Source of the DNA: Henckelia pumila | Taxonomy: Eukaryota; Streptophyta; Magnoliopsida; Lamiales; Gesneriaceae | Assembly: GCF_033568475.1 (NCBI RefSeq) | Contig: NC_133121.1 | Span: 201,138,664-201,202,663 of the forward strand | Reading direction: 5' to 3' | DNA length: 64,000 nt | In this document: positions 22,850 to 36,500 of the stretch, in pieces | Layout of the letters: the number at the start of each line of letters is the position of its first letter | How positions within the stretch are numbered: the stretch's first letter is position 1 | The notes under the pieces: generated by a model | The model's database searches: none | Seen by the model: only the letters and a program-made list of their open reading frames with translations | Told to the model about the DNA's origin: nothing | Position numbers and translations under genes: made by a program

Positions 22850-25800
22850 TCATCCGAATAACTCTGGAAAACGTTGTCTCATGTCAGACTCTATCTCCCA
22901 AGTCGCTTCCTCGACTCCGTGACGGCTCCACTGCACTTTCACTAACGGAATCAACTTGGTTCTGAGTTTCTTTTCTTTCCGATCAAGGATCTTAATCGGT
23001 CATTCAAAATAGCTCAGAGTCTCGTCTAACTCGGCTTCATCAGGCTGAAGGATATGAGAAATATCTGGTTGATACTTTCGCAGCATAGAGACGTGAAAAA
23101 CGTCGTGAATACCAGATAAAGACGAAGGAAGTGCAAGTCTGTAGGCAAGATCGCCTATCTTCTCGAGAATCTCGTACGGCCCGATGAATCTCGAAGATAA
23201 CTTCCCTCTCTTACCGAATCTGACAGTGCCTCTGAACGGAGAAATCTTAAAAAAAACACGGTCTTCCTGCTCGAAACTTAGAGGTCTACGTCTGACATTC
23301 GCATACTTCGCCTATCTATCTTGAGCTGACTTCATTCTGGTTTGAATGATCTTAATCTGCTCTGCCATATCTTGAAGCATTTCCGGCCCGAAATCTGGTG
23401 ACTCGGACAAATCATCCCAAAACAGCGGAGATCGGCACTTCTTGCCGTACAAAGCCTCAAAAGGCACCATACCGATACTCGCTTGGAAGCTGTTGTTGTA
23501 AGAAAACTCGACAAGAGGCAAAGAATCCTGCCAACTAGTGCCAAAGTCTAGCACCACCGCTCGCAGCATATCCTCTAACGTCTGGATAGTCCGCTCTGAC
23601 TGTCCATCTGTCTGAGGATGATAAGCTGTACTCAGATGCAATCGAGTACCAAGTGCCTCCTGAAGACTATGCCAGAAGTGCGAAGTGAATCTAGGATCTC
23701 TGTCTGAAACGATCGACTTCGGCACACCATGCAATCTCACAACATTGCTAACATACAACTCAGCCATCTGATCATGACGATACGTCATCCTGTACGGAAT
23801 AAAACAAGCAGACTTCGTCAATCGGTCGATCACTACCCAAATAGCATCGCATCCTCGAACGGATCGTGGTAGCTTCGTGACGAAGTCCATAGAAATGTGA
23901 TCCCATTTCCATTCAGGAACAGATAGGCTGTGCAAACCTCGCCATCGCTCTTCATTCTCTTCCACCAAAACTGACTCTTCAGATCGTTGTACATCTTACG
24001 ATCTCCAGGATGAATACTGAACCGACTGCAATGAGCCTCTCGGAGAATACGCTGTCTCAACTCCGCAATATCTAGCACAACAAGACGGTTATTCACAAAC
24101 AAGACTTCATCTCTAACCTGGAATTCAGACTGATGCCCAGATCTGACTTTCTCTACAGAAACCTGAATGCTCGGCTCAGACTTCTGTGCTTCTCTGATCG
24201 CAACAAACAACTCTGGCTCGGCTTGAATAGCAAACACTCTGATAGTCTCCCTATCTGTTTCAAACTCTAAACCAGAAGTGCAACAATCATCGATCAACTG
24301 AGAAACACCAATAGTAGAAAGAGATAAAGAACATAGCTTTCAGCTCAAGGCATCTGCAATTGCATTCGACTTTCCGGGATAATACTTGATTTCGCAGTCA
24401 AAATCTTTCAACAGATCTAACCATCTTCTTTGTCTCATATTCAGCTCTGCCTGCGAAAATAAGTACTCGAGGCTCTTATGGTCAGAAAAGATCTCGAAAG
24501 ACTCACCATAAAGATAGTGACGCCAGATCTTCAGTGCAAAGACGATCGCAGCTAGTTCAAGATCGTGAACCGGATAACGAGTCTCGTGCGGTTTCAGCTG
24601 TCTCGATGCATACGCTATCACATGCTTATGCTGCATAAGAACACAACCCAAGCCTCTGTTAGAAGCATCACAATAGACTGTGAAACCTCCAGTACCCTTC
24701 AGAATAGAAAGAATCGGAGCACTGGTCAATCTCCTCTTTAGATCAACAAAGATAGCCTCACAATCTGAAGTCCAGACAAAAGGCGCATTATTTTGAGTTA
24801 GCTGGGTAATAGGCTTAGCAATAGACGAGAAATCCTCGATGAATCAGCGATAATAACCAGCTAAACCCATGAAGCTTCGGATCTCAGGTACTGATGTCGG
24901 TCTAGGCCAATTCATTACCGCTTCGATTTTGCTGGGATCGACAGAAATCCCATCTTCAAAAATAATATGACCGAGAAAGACAACTCGATCTAACCAGAAT
25001 TCACACTTAGACAGCTTGGCAAACAACTGCTCAACTCGCAAAATCTGCAGTACGGTCCTCAAGTGCTCTGCATGGTCAGTACGGTTCTTTGAGTAGATAA
25101 GAATATCATCGATAAAGATAATGACGAACTCATCTAAATAACGCTGAAATATGCGGTTCATCAAACCCATAAAAACTACAGGAGCGTTAGTCAAACCGAA
25201 CGACATGACTATAAACTCAAAGTGACCATACCTCGTCCTGAATGCGGTCTTAGGAACGTCTTCCTCTCGCACTCTCAACTGGTGATAACCTGACCTCAGA
25301 TCAATCTTAGAGTTGACAGAAAAACCCTGCAGCTGATCAAAAAGGTCATCTATTTGGGGTAAAGGATACTTGTTCTTAACTGTAGCCTGATTAAATTGGC
25401 GGTAGTCGATACAGAGCCGCATAGAACCATCTTTCTTCCGCACAAATAGAACAGGAGCACCCCAAGGCGATACACTAGGTCTGATGTATCCCTTGGCAAT
25501 CAAATCCTCAAGCTGCTCCTTCAACTCTCTCAATTCAACAAGTGCCATACGATAAGGAGCTTTGGAGATAGGTTGAGTACCTGACACTAAGTCAATGCTG
25601 AATTCGATTTCTCGAATAGGCGGCAATCCAGGAACATCTTCCGGGAATACATCCACAAATTCTCTAACCACTGGTAAATCTACCAACGCTGGGCTAGATT
25701 TCAGTACATCCACTGCATACACCAAAAATCCTTCTGCACCTCTCTGTAGCAAACGAGTCATAGATAACACTAAAATTAAAGGAATTCTAGATCGAGAACC

Positions 25801-27327
25801 CTTACCAAAGAATTTCCACTCGTCTGCCATTTCAGGTCTGAACCTGACAACTTTCTGGAAACAATCGACTGTCGCCCTGTACTTGGTTAAAGCATCTATC
25901 CCGACAATACAATCAAAATCTGACAGTCCAAGTACAATACAGTCGAATTCTAACAAATTTCCTTCAAAACACAGTTCACAGTTCCTGACTAATCTGACAG
26001 AAACAATTCCTCCACCCAAAGGTGAAGTAACAGCTACTACTGTAGGCAACAATTCAGTTGGCAAAGCATGCAATAACACAAATTTCTCAGAGATAAAGGA
26101 ATGGGAAGCACCTGTATCTATCAAGACATGAGCAGAATAACTGAAAATCGAACAGTTACCTGCTATAACATCGTCAAGTGCTGCTTGAGCCTGATCCTCT
26201 GTCAGAGCAAAGACTCGTGCTTGCTGTCTCGGAGGCTGATTTGCACTGGTACTACCTCCTTGTCTGTTCTGCTGCTGCTGAAGTTGGAAAGAGTGCACTG
26301 CAGACGACTGCCTCTCCGGCTGAACTGCAGGTCTAGACGAACTCCCACTCTGAGCTCTATCTCTGTTACGTTGAGGGCACACCTTAGAGAAGTGTCCCAG
26401 TTGCTGACATGTGTTACAATTACCAAAGACTCCCACACACTGATCCGGTGAGTGTCTTCCTCCATACTTGCTACAGTACAAGGATGATGATCCAGGGATC
26501 TGTCCTGAACCGAATTGCTTCGAACCACTGGAACTGGACGAACTGTTCCCCTGCCTTTTGAACTGCTTACCTCTTGCCTTGTACTGATCCTTTCTGTTTC
26601 CCCCACTGTTACCACCTTCATACCTTTGCCACCGCTGATTTTGATACTGAGATGGTTGGTTCTGATACTGCCTTTGCTGCTGAGGTGCCACCTGATTACC
26701 TCTTTGCCTCCATAAGCCTGCTTCTGCTCCTTTTGCGTGATTCATGGCGTCCGCAAAGTTGTCTGGCCTAGCAGTGTTCACCAAAGTGAAGATGTCAGGA
26801 TTCAAGCCATTTATGAAGTAATCTGCCTTAGCTTCTTCATCTCCGGCAATTAGTGGTACAAAACGCAACAGACTATCAAACTTGGCAACGTACTCTTCGA
26901 TGTTCAGATTCCTTTGTCTCAAATTGGTAAATTCTGCTCCCTTGTCCTTACGATACGAGATAGGGAAAAACCGCTTATAGAATTCAGATTTAAAAAGAGT
27001 CCAAGTAACTTCCGTACCTCTATTCTCTATTGCTTTCTTTGTCATGATCCACCAGCTCTTACGTAGCTGATGAATGACTAACCTGATTCTGCGGTCATCT
27101 GTGTAATCAATGGAATCAAACAGCTGATCAATATCATCCTACCAACTTTCATAGTCAACTGGATTTTCTGAACCCAACAAAAACGGCGGATTGAAAGACT
27201 GAAACCTCTTCAGCAAGGTTTCCATAGGCATTGCTGAAGCATCCAACTGATCAACTTCAGTGCTAGCTTGCTCAGTTGCAGGGATAACTGGCGGTGTGTT
27301 TCTGTTTATCACTCGACGAGGACCCAT
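22850..27327 (-). pseudogene. Gag-pol of Tekay-like Gypsy element, disrupted
   Basis: Gag starts at Met 27327 (MGPRRVINRNTPP). Then a CCHC knuckle ([14 protein letters not shown]), protease ([12 protein letters not shown]), RT ([18 protein letters not shown]), RNase H (YCDASN, LELAA, SDHKSL, IADALS), integrase with HHCC remnant, DDE residues (MDF; SDRDPRF; QTDGQSERT), GPYEIL, and a chromodomain-like VKVQWSRHGVEEATWE ending ELFG at 22850. Stops interrupt at about 27139 (TAG), 24844 (TGA), 24340 (TGA) and 23312. A deletion of about 70 bases near 23940 removes the second zinc-finger pair and shifts frame. Most segments between lesions remain open, so loss of function is fairly recent. Confidence 0.9.
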
Positions 27328-27604
27328 CTAATAATCAAAGGTTAGGACACGAGATATCTCAATCGCTACAATCAGTGCCCTTACAACCGCTTGGAATACC
27401 GGATACCAATCAATAACAGAAACAGTTATATCTCAAGTAGATCATGCTTTATAAATTAAATCACATAACCATGTAATTCAATAATTCTCAATAATAAAGC
27501 ATGCTCGCATGGAATTAAGTACACAGTTAAAATAATTCAAACACATGCGAGGAGCCAATACACGCAGACTCGATCTACCCGCTGACTCTAGTTCGACCAA
27601 GAAT

Positions 27605-27622
27605 CTTAACGCTCTGATACCA
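27605..27622 (-). other. Gypsy primer-binding site (tRNA-iMet)
   Basis: The minus strand reads TGGTATCAGAGCGTTAAG, five bases inside the LTR ending at 27628. The 280 bases between it and gag (27328-27604) are untranslated leader. Confidence 0.9.
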
Positions 27623-27627
27623 CTTAA

Positions 27628-29700
27628 TGTGAGACCTCGATTCTAAACATCTAATCTTGGGATTAAACAAAACTAAGACAAACAATAACCAAAGGTTAAA
27701 GCAATTAAAAGAAATTATTTTTTTTTTGAAAATAGTGCCTCGCTCGATCCGCATGATCTTGCGGATCGAGCGAGCAAATTTTGCCAAAGTTACTGCCCGG
27801 AAAACTCAGCCCTCGCTCGATCCTCAAGATCTTGCAGATCGAGCGAGCCACAAAAAAAAAGAAACAGAGGACAGAACAGCTTTCCCTCGCTCGATCCGCA
27901 AGATCTTGCGGATCGAGCGGTGACAGAAACAGAGCAAAAACAGCAGAAATCATGCTAGAACTTGAGTCCAAAACCAACAATATTTTATCATGTACTACAA
28001 TCACAAGTTCTCCAACTAATACATGAAATTCTAGGGTTACACAACCGCTCAAAAGTATTGGATTTGTAACGACAAACTTTCAACACAGCTCGCATAAACA
28101 ATACAATAACATAACGAAGTTCGATATCTAAACATGTTTAAATACAACTAGGTAGACATGTCGACACGACTTTTAAACCGAGTCTCACTACTAGCTCTCC
28201 CTCTTGTTGCTAACCAGGCCTTCGCTGACTTGGTCCTGCCCCACCTGTTGCCAAGTACACATACAAAACAAAGCAACAGCCGGATAAATCGGTGAGAATG
28301 ACATTCCCAGTAAAAACAACATAACAAGTAATGAATATACAACATGCTATCAAACCACATATTCAAGTCGAAGTTAATGATATGCATGTCTTTAAAACCA
28401 GGATATCAATTTTGATAAACAAGGGAGTACTGCTCTGCTTTTGGGGTCCCGAGGATGAGATCACGTAACGCTCACCGACTCTCCCAATCGAGGTGGTGCC
28501 ACGTATCCCACTCCTCTAGAATTTGAGCAACCATAATGAGTATGCTAGCACTAGGCGAAATACTACAACCTAGGCCACTCAATCATAGTTTCCAAACGTC
28601 TAAACAAAAAGGGCGGTTCTGCCCGCTGAAATCAAAATAGGCTCAAGATGAATGCATAACAGAAACATAAACATAAGCCACATAACAAAACTCAATCAAT
28701 CAACAAAATACAAGTTCCACATGCTAGAACAAGTATCGATGCAATATGTGATTTAAAAAGGGAAACTCGAGAACCAACAGTCCCGAGTATGCTATCCCGC
28801 TACGATGACTGCTTTTACCTTTCAATGCAGTAGTTCCAACTTCTGGAAAGCTACAAAAAAAGATTGTATCAAATTCTAACCAATCTAAACAACAACAAGG
28901 CTCAAGGTAATTCTCTATACTGTTCTTCGTCCAAAACTCTGAAACGAACAATTGCTGTTAATCTTGGGCTTGACAAGCTCCAAACGAATCTGTTCAGATA
29001 CCAATAAATGATCAATAACCACGATCAACTTACAAGCCAAGATCACAACTCAAAAAAGGTTCGAAATCCCCAAAACTCAAACCGACGGCATAACGGCTAT
29101 AAACTGAACAAACCGACAACACAGACAGCAGTTCAATAGCGATATAATCTCATAAAAATGCTAATACCACAACAACAAGGCAATCCCAAAAAATCTCAAA
29201 ACTCAAACTTTCGAAAATGTCTTCCAAAAATCATAACAATTCCGAACGTCGCTCTATTTCAAAACCGACAGATAATAAACGATCAGAATACTGAAGAGAA
29301 CAACATAATCGAATCTAGAACGATTCTAACAACATCCAAAAACTAGAATACGTCGGATCGAAGAAGAACTTACGATAAAACGGAGCTCTCGCTGCAGTGA
29401 TCGCTACTCTGCCTTAAGAAATAATTTCTAACGAACGGATCGACCGGAAACCGAGATTGGAAAAGCTTGAAAGGCGTATCCCCAAGCTTCAATGGTGCTT
29501 CACGGTTTGGGGAGGAAGTGGGGACTTTTCCAATAAAAATCTAAGTGTAGATAATATATAAAATCCCATATTTGCGTTTTAGTCCCTGAAATTTCCAAAA
29601 TTTGCAAAAAGGACCCTGATCAAAATCAAACCGGCTCGAGAACTCTGTAATCTCTGATTAACTCAAATAAACTCATTTAAGATAAAAATGGGGCGTTACA
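27628..29700 (-). repeat. 5' LTR of Tekay-like element, 2.07 kb
   Basis: On the minus strand begins TGTAACGCCCC at 29700 and ends GAGGTCTCACA at 27628. Same family as 5607-7674. No gene. Confidence 0.9.
27739..27920. repeat. Three palindromic cassettes in LTR
   Basis: Near-perfect palindromes with arms CGCTCGATCCG and core AAGATCTT at about 27739-27775, 27811-27848 and 27886-27920, matching those at 7391-7570 in the sister LTR. Confidence 0.85.
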
Positions 29701-29957
29701 TTCTGTATCGGAGATACGGAGTTTTATGGGCTTAACGGTCTATTATCGCAGATTTATAAGAGATTTCTCCAGCATTGCCAATTTTATTACTCAGCTTACT
29801 CAAAAAAATACATTGTATGTCTGGACTGAAGCTTGGGAGGCCAGTTTCATTGAGTTGAAAAAGAGATTGACGAGTGCACCAATCTTGACGATTTCTTCAG
29901 GTACTGGTGATTTTGTTGTTTATTGTGATGCTTCTCACACCAGGATAACACTCTCTT
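29701..29957 (+). pseudogene. Gypsy RT/RNase H fragment
   Basis: Plus-strand translation [19 protein letters not shown] through LTSAPILTISSGTGD to VVYCDASH, the RT connection and the start of RNase H of a Tekay-like pol. It is cut on the left by the inserted element and ends at 29957 in unrelated sequence. Confidence 0.85.
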
Positions 29958-30769
29958 GAAGATTCTCCACAAAAAGTTTGAGAGATTGTCATAAAGATCT
30001 TATCTCATACACCAGGGTATTGACCATATAACAGTGATGTACCCGGTAGATTAGTGAGATATTTTGGAGATCGTGTGAAAAAGGTCTGTCCGATATTATT
30101 GTATTGATTCTTTTGGGTAGCAGACAGGAAACCTCATGTTCAAAATCAGTATATGGAATGTAAAAATTCTTCATGTATTTTGTTTAAATATTGTATTAAG
30201 ATTTGTTGTAAACAATACTTCAGTTTTAAGCAATTGAATCATTGTATTATTGATTCCAGGCTATTGGAATTTCTTAGTAGTTGTAACTAAGGAATTGTAA
30301 TAAGAATTGTATTAAATCTGGTTCAGTGGTTTAATGATTTCAGATATCTTGATGTACTAGATGTTGTTACATTGCATCTCTTTTCCACGTATTGATATGG
30401 ATTTAGTTGTTTATTCTATTACAATCTCTATTAAATCTGGTTCAGTGGTTTAATGATTTCAGATATCTTGATGTACTAGATGTTGTTACATTGCATCTCT
30501 TTTCCACGTATTGATATGGATTTAGTTGTTTATTCTATTACATGAGATTGTAATAGGGATTTTTCAGAACCTTGAATAAGTAGTTCAAATAATTGGATGT
30601 TTTCCAGTGGTTAGTTGATCAGTGTTCGACAAATGTGACTCATAGGCTTTTGAGCAATCAGGATTGTAAGTAAATTACCATATGATTAGTTCTAGGCGTT
30701 TTCCTAGAATGGTTGGGTAAGTTTGTGAATTTTGGGATTGACGACCGTTGAATCCGGTTACTTGTGCAT
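29958..30769. other. Non-coding AT-rich filler between Gypsy fragments
   Basis: No gene seen. It contains the 119-base tandem duplication described separately. From about 30700 it grades into eroded gag sequence. Confidence 0.5.
30311..30543. repeat. 119-bp tandem duplication
   Basis: ATTAAATCTGGTTCAGTGG starts at 30311 and again at 30430. The copies look identical for more than 100 bases. Confidence 0.9.
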
Positions 30770-32158
30770 CATATTCAGGGTATTGCAAAAAGTTGGTGGA
30801 TTTTGACGAAGAAAGCCTTAGAGAATCAAGGTACGATAATTTCTTTGAGTCTGTTTATATCTGAATTTCATCAGCAGATTCCGTTCCAGCAATCATCCAG
30901 ATAAAGTTGTAGTAGCAGAAGATATCATTTCCAACCGAGGGGAAAGCAATTCAAGAAGCCAGGGAGCAGTTCTTCTAGTTCCAGTGATTCGAAACAGTTT
31001 GGTTCTGGACAGAGTTCGGGATCTTCAGGTATGTATTGCAGCAAGTGTGGAGGTCGCCACCTCAATGAGCATTGTCGTGGAATTTTTGGAAGCTGTCATT
31101 TATGCCGTCATACTAGACACTTTTACAGAGTTTGTACTCAGCGCGGTTTTGAACGAACTCAGTGTGGGAATTCTTCTTGACCGACACCTTATCCTGAAAG
31201 GCAAGCTTCTATAGTTAACTCCTTTCTGCCACAACAGCAGAATCGATAGGGAGGTAGTCAGAATGTGAATCAACCTCCGAGACAACAGGCACGAGTGTAT
31301 GCACTCACCGAAGATCAGGCTCAGGCTGCACCTGATGATGTCATAGAAGATAACTGTTTTCTCTCGAGTTACCCTGCTCTTGTATTTTTAGATACTGGTA
31401 CATCCCATATTTTCATATCTGAGAAATTTGTTTTGATTCATTCTTTGCCTTTTGAGCCTTTGCCAGCTATAGTTGTTGTTACTTCACCTTTGGGTGGAGG
31501 AATTGTTTCTGTGAGATTAGTACGAAATTGTGAACTTCGATTTGATGGGAATATGATTGAACTGTACTGTGTTGTACTTTGGTTATCAGATTTTAATTGC
31601 ATTATTGGTATAGATGCTTTAACCAAGTAAATGGAAACCGTGGATTGTTTCCAGAAAGTTGTCAGATTCAGGCCAGAAATGGCAGATGAATGGGTATTTT
31701 ATGTTGACGTACTGAGATCTAGCCCCGAATTGGTTGATATACCAGTGGTTAGAGAGTTTGATGACGCCTTTCCGGATAAGATTCCTGGTTTTCCTCCAAT
31801 TCATGAGATCGAGTTCAGCATTGAATTGATGTCAGGTACTCAACCGACATCGAAAGCTACTTATCGAATGGAACCTGTCGAATTGAAAGAATTGAAAGAA
31901 AAGCTCGAGGATTTGATTGCCAAGGGTTACATCAGACCTAGTGTTTCACCTTGGGGCGCTCCAATTATTTTTGTGAGAAAGAAAGATGGATCCATGCGAC
32001 TCTGTATTGACTACCGTCCATTGAACCAAACTACGGTAAATAATAAGTATCCATTGCATCGAATAGATGATTTGTTTGATCAATTGTAGGGTTCATCGGT
32101 ATATTCGAAGATTGATCTGAGGTCATGATATCATCAACTAAGAGTTCGAGAGGAAGAT
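30770..32158 (+). pseudogene. Gypsy gag-protease-RT fragment
   Basis: The sequence begins with a gag piece (SWWILTKKALENQGT), and much of gag is missing after it. Then come a CCHC-like region (CSKCGGRHLNEHC, CHLCRHTRHFYRVC), protease (VFLDTGTSHIFI; the usual catalytic DTGA is DTGT) and RT N-terminus ([12 protein letters not shown]). Stops occur at about 31628 (after DALTK), 32087 and 32125. It ends at 32158, where an LTR begins. Relative to the fragment at 29701 the order is reversed (RT end first), so these pieces are rearranged or come from two elements. Confidence 0.8.
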
Positions 32159-32625
32159 TGTAAGGCCCGAAATTATTTAATTTTAATCCGAGAATATTTA
32201 ATTTGTGAATATTTAGAGTTTAGAATTAAATTCTAATATTATTAAATTATTTATGATTGAAATTGAATTAAAATGCTTTTTCGGGGATTGATTTTCAATT
32301 ATGCTAAATTTTAGGGGCTAAAATGCAAAATATGGGAATTAATGACTTACACATGGCATTTAGTGGATATCAACGTGTATAGGTATTATTTCATTCATAT
32401 CTTCAGCAGCAAGAACCGAGAAAGAGTCTAAATTTAGATTTTCCAAACTTGTTCTTCATTTTCAAACTTTGATTTTGCAAGATTCGGTTATCCGATTTCA
32501 AATCAGAGCTTAGTTCCGTGATCCTTGCAAGAAGAGCTATGTTCTAATGTAAGTATTCTTCATATCCATGATGATTTCAAATTTTGATGTTGGGAGGAAT
32601 CAGGATTTGATATATATTGATGTTC
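32159..32625 (+). repeat. LTR fragment cut by telomere repeat
   Basis: Starts TGTAAGGCCCGAAATTATT directly after Gypsy RT sequence and resembles the 5' end of a Gypsy-type LTR. It stops abruptly at 32625, where TTAGGG repeats begin. No coding content. Confidence 0.55.
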
Positions 32626-32652
32626 TTAGGGTTTAGGGTTTTGGGTTTAGGG
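32626..32652 (+). repeat. Telomere repeat, proximal edge of LINE array
   Basis: Four units (TTAGGG, TTTAGGG, TTTTGGG, TTTAGGG) between the truncated LTR and the poly(T) of LINE unit A. The G-rich strand is the plus strand. Confidence 0.9.
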
Positions 32653-32669
32653 TTTTTTTTTTTTTTTTT

Positions 32670-33516
32670 AAAGGAAAAACCGCCGGAAGCCGGGGGGTGG
32701 GGGTAGGCAGACCCCTACCTGTATATATAAACATAAAAAGAGGTACAAAAAAAAATAAAAATAAAAAATAAAAAACCTAACGGAGGAGGGGGACTAGGCC
32801 AGGACCTCCCCAAAAGGCTATACAAATGTAATAGTAACATCAGAACAGCTAGGGTATCGGAAAAAATACAACCAGAACATCCCTAGAAAATAAGTAAATA
32901 CAGAGAAAATCAATGACAGCTAACGATGTCATCGTCAGCAGTCGACCTGTGCAGTAAAAAGCAAGTAGAGATCCACAACTCAAGGCCACCAAAATCAAAA
33001 TCCGACACTGAGGCGCGAAAAGTGGCTGGCACCATCCAGAGCTGAACAAAAGATCAAAGCTACGCTAGAAATATGTCCAAAAGTCACGATCAGCTGGGAA
33101 GTCACTATACATCAGAGGCCGCCAGGAAAAAGGAGGAGCGACCGCAAACCAGCTGACCCGAAGCAAAATATCAGGAAAATGGCGAAGGAAACTCAAGCCA
33201 TATCCAAAAGCCCAAGAAGACTGGAAATCCAAAAAGCAAGGGGTGCGAGAGGCCGCCCACAAAACAACCATCCAACAGCAAGAACCAGGTAAGGGGAACC
33301 ACAGTGAACTCCTGGCAAATCCATCTCCCTGAAGAAGCAAAGCGAGCGATAGGGAAACAAACTAACTCCAAAAAAAACTCCGAAAAAGGGCCGGAGAGCT
33401 GTACCTGCAAAGAAAAATATATAGCTACATATATAAATAACTCTAGGCGAGCCTAGAGGAAAAGAAGGTGGAATAAAAAGAAGCCCAAAGAAGCGGCGAA
33501 AAGGGAGCAAAAAGCT
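32670..33516 (-). other. 3' untranslated region of LINE A
   Basis: The first ~150 bases from the left are the tail shared by all six units. At 33441-33458 is a perfect stem-loop (CTCTAGGCGAGCCTAGAG) and at 33515-33532 a second, related one overlapping the ORF2 stop. Overlapping short frames are not supported. Confidence 0.7.
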
Positions 33517-36500
33517 CTAGGTGAACCTAGATCTAAGGTAGGGGAGCCCGGATAAATCAGAATGGGCCAAAGCATTGATGGGAGTGGTTAAAGGAACACC
33601 AATCTCCAACAAACACTGCCTATGATCATGAGCCTGCCACGCCAACGCATCCGCAACCGAATTACCTTCCCGAAAGATATGCGAGAAATGAACCGGCCTA
33701 TTCCGCACCAGAACACGCGTCCTCGAAACAATATGATCCAAATACCAATGACATCTCCGAGATCTAAGAATCTGAATGGCAATCTGGGAATCGGTCTCAA
33801 TCCAAAGGGGAAAAAGGCTAAGGTCAGAACAGAGAAGAATACCCCTCCAATTCGCCCAAAGTTCTGCACGGACATTGGACCCCAAACCAATGAACTCACT
33901 AAAAATCGCCAAGACCATACCAGAAGAATCCCGGACAAACCCTCCCACAGACGACTCACCAGGGTTACCTCTCAAGCTCCCATCCACATTGATCTTGAAG
34001 GACCCAGGAGGAGGCCTCAACCAACGGACGATGGCAGTCTTGTGAATCCGTTGGAGGCCGACCGAGATGCCCATCTTCCTCGCAGCCTGCATAGCCCCCA
34101 GCCAAAGACGGGGCTTGATAACAGTTGCGGAATGGGCAAGTCTTGAATAAGACAAAATTTGGAACTTAACCGTCTCCGTAGAGGAGGGTAAGTGACGGTG
34201 CTTAGCATCATTGCGTGCAGTCCAAAGGAACCAAAACACGACAAAAGGAAGGAATTCCCTCACATTACCCCCCGAAGACCACTCGCGACCCCTTTTCCAA
34301 GAACTAAGAAACAAACTGAAGTTCTCAGTGATAGGGATGCGAACTCTGAAGATAGCCCCAAAGAAATGCCACACAGAGCGGGCGATGGGACCATCAATGA
34401 AAATGTGCGTGAATGTCTTCGACATCTCACAGCAGTGGCACTTGGACACAAGAGAGAAACCTCACTGCTGGAGCATCTCATCCACAGGCAACCACCGATG
34501 CCAAAACCTCCACAAGAAGAAGGACATGGTGGGCCTCATCTAGTGCCCCCAACAGGGAGTAAAGATATCCGAGACCGAGCCTCTCGGTCTGACCTGCTCC
34601 CAAGCAGATCTCACAGAAAAAGCACTATCGGTGCTGTGGATCCAGATAGCCGCATCCGGCTCATCCACCAAAATAGGAATCTGAATGATCTCCTCCGCCA
34701 CCGAGGAAGCGACGACAGCGCAGAGGAGATCAAAATCCCAGTCTCCATCCAATAGGAAGCTAGAAACATGGACAGACCGATCCTCTCTGACATCATAGCT
34801 GCTCGACAGAGGGGCGTCACCCAACCAAGTATCATCCCAAAAAGAGACATCCCCAAGACCAATCCTGCACCGGATACCAGGCTCTGCACGAGGTCTAATC
34901 TGGAGCAAGCGCCTCCAAGTGGGGGAAATGGCTCCACGAGAAGGAGCACAAATAGGGCTGACAATCCGGCAATACTTCCTCGAAAGGAACCTCGCCCAAA
35001 GAGAGGAACGCTGCCGAAATCTGAACCACAGCTTCATGGAAAAGCTGTCAACAATGTCCTTGAGCCTGCGAAAACCCAGGCCTCCTTCTTTCACAGGGAG
35101 GCAGGCGCGAGACCAGCGGGCCCAGTGCCACTTCTTCTCTAAGGGTCTGGAGCCCCAAATAAAAGCATTAAAAATAAGCTCCAATTTCTCTAAAACAGCC
35201 AAAGGAGGCTGGATCACATGGCAGAGATAGATTGGGATCGAAAGGAGCACACTGCAAATCAGCATCATCCTACTCCCAGGAGCAAGGGAACGAGACTCCC
35301 AGCCCTCCAGCTTTTTCCAGACCGACTGCAGAAGAGGCTCAAACAGAGAGCACTTACGGTTCCCACGGAAAAGCAGAGCTCCAAGGTATTTCAAGGTCAG
35401 CTGCCCCTCCATGAACCCTGTGATGCGCAGAAACCTGGAGCGGCGACGAGCGGTCCAGCCCGGAGGGAAGATCATAGCGCTCTTGGCCACATTAACGAGC
35501 TGGCCTGAGCAATTCTCATAGTGAGCCAAAAAGTCTTTGAGCCGCTGAAGACCGCGAGATCCCCCATTGGAAAAAATAATGACATCGTCAGCATAGGCCA
35601 AATGGGAGATCGACAAATCACACCCAGATCGGTACCTCATATCTGCATGCTGGAGGAACAACCAGTCCAAGCCCCGGGACAGATATTCCGCTCTGAGAAC
35701 GAAAAGGAGGGGAGATAACGGGTCACCCTGTCTCAGGCACCTCGAGGAAGCAAAGAAACCAGCAGGGGTGCCGTTGAAATTAACAGAGAACTTGCAAAAC
35801 AAAATGCAAGCCCTCACCATCCTCACGACTTGCTCCAAAAAACCAAACCTCCGGAGGACATCCAAAAGAAAAGACCATTGGACTCTATCATAGGCCTTAG
35901 CCATGTCCAATTTCAGAATGACATTGCCACCACGAGCAGGGAGATTAAGACTGTAAATGAGCTCTTGCGCGAGAAGGATATTGTCAGCAATCATCTGCCC
36001 CGGAACAAAGCCACTCTGACTCTGAGAAACGAGTCTCCCCACCACCGACCTCAGACGAGTGTATAAAAGTTTCGAGATGATCTTGTTAGAAACATTACAC
36101 AAGCTGGTGGGACAGAAGTCCGTCCAAGCTTGCGCACCCTCGACTTTGGGGATCAAATTGATCGTGGTGGCAGCGAATCCCTGGGGCATAAGAGAGCCCT
36201 GAAAGAAATCAAGGACGGCGTCCATGACATCATGCTGCACAAAATCCCAGCAGCTCTAAAAGAAAACCGAAGAATACCCATCGGGGCCCGCCACACTATC
36301 CCGAGGGATGGATAAGACGACAGCACGAACCTCCTCCAAGGAAGGTGCGGCGGCAAAGCTAAGGTTCTCCTCCTCCAAAATCTCCAAGGAGAAGCTAGAA
36401 AAATCCGGAAGATCCAGGACAAAGGGATCTCCAGTGAGGAGGCGCTCGAAATAGGCAGCCCCAGATTGCTTGATAAGACCAGGAGAGGTGAGGCAAATTC

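Larger units (their letters stand above)
21643..29700 (-). mobile_element. Ty3/Gypsy Tekay-type chromovirus, nearly complete, mutated
   Basis: Full order on the minus strand: 5' LTR (29700-27628), tRNA-iMet primer site, gag, protease, RT, RNase H, integrase with GPY/F and chromodomain-like tail, purine tract, 3' LTR (22751-21643, missing about 960 bases of its far end). Coding is broken by three nonsense codons, a frameshifting deletion and a later stop. LTR overlap shows only a few percent visible difference, so the insertion is not very old. The right flank is a plus-strand Gypsy RT frame, so it landed in another element. Confidence 0.9.

Noticed and set aside
25595..26131. Plus-strand open frames across 25.6-26.8 kb
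   Set aside because: Antisense to conserved Gypsy protease and gag; shadows.
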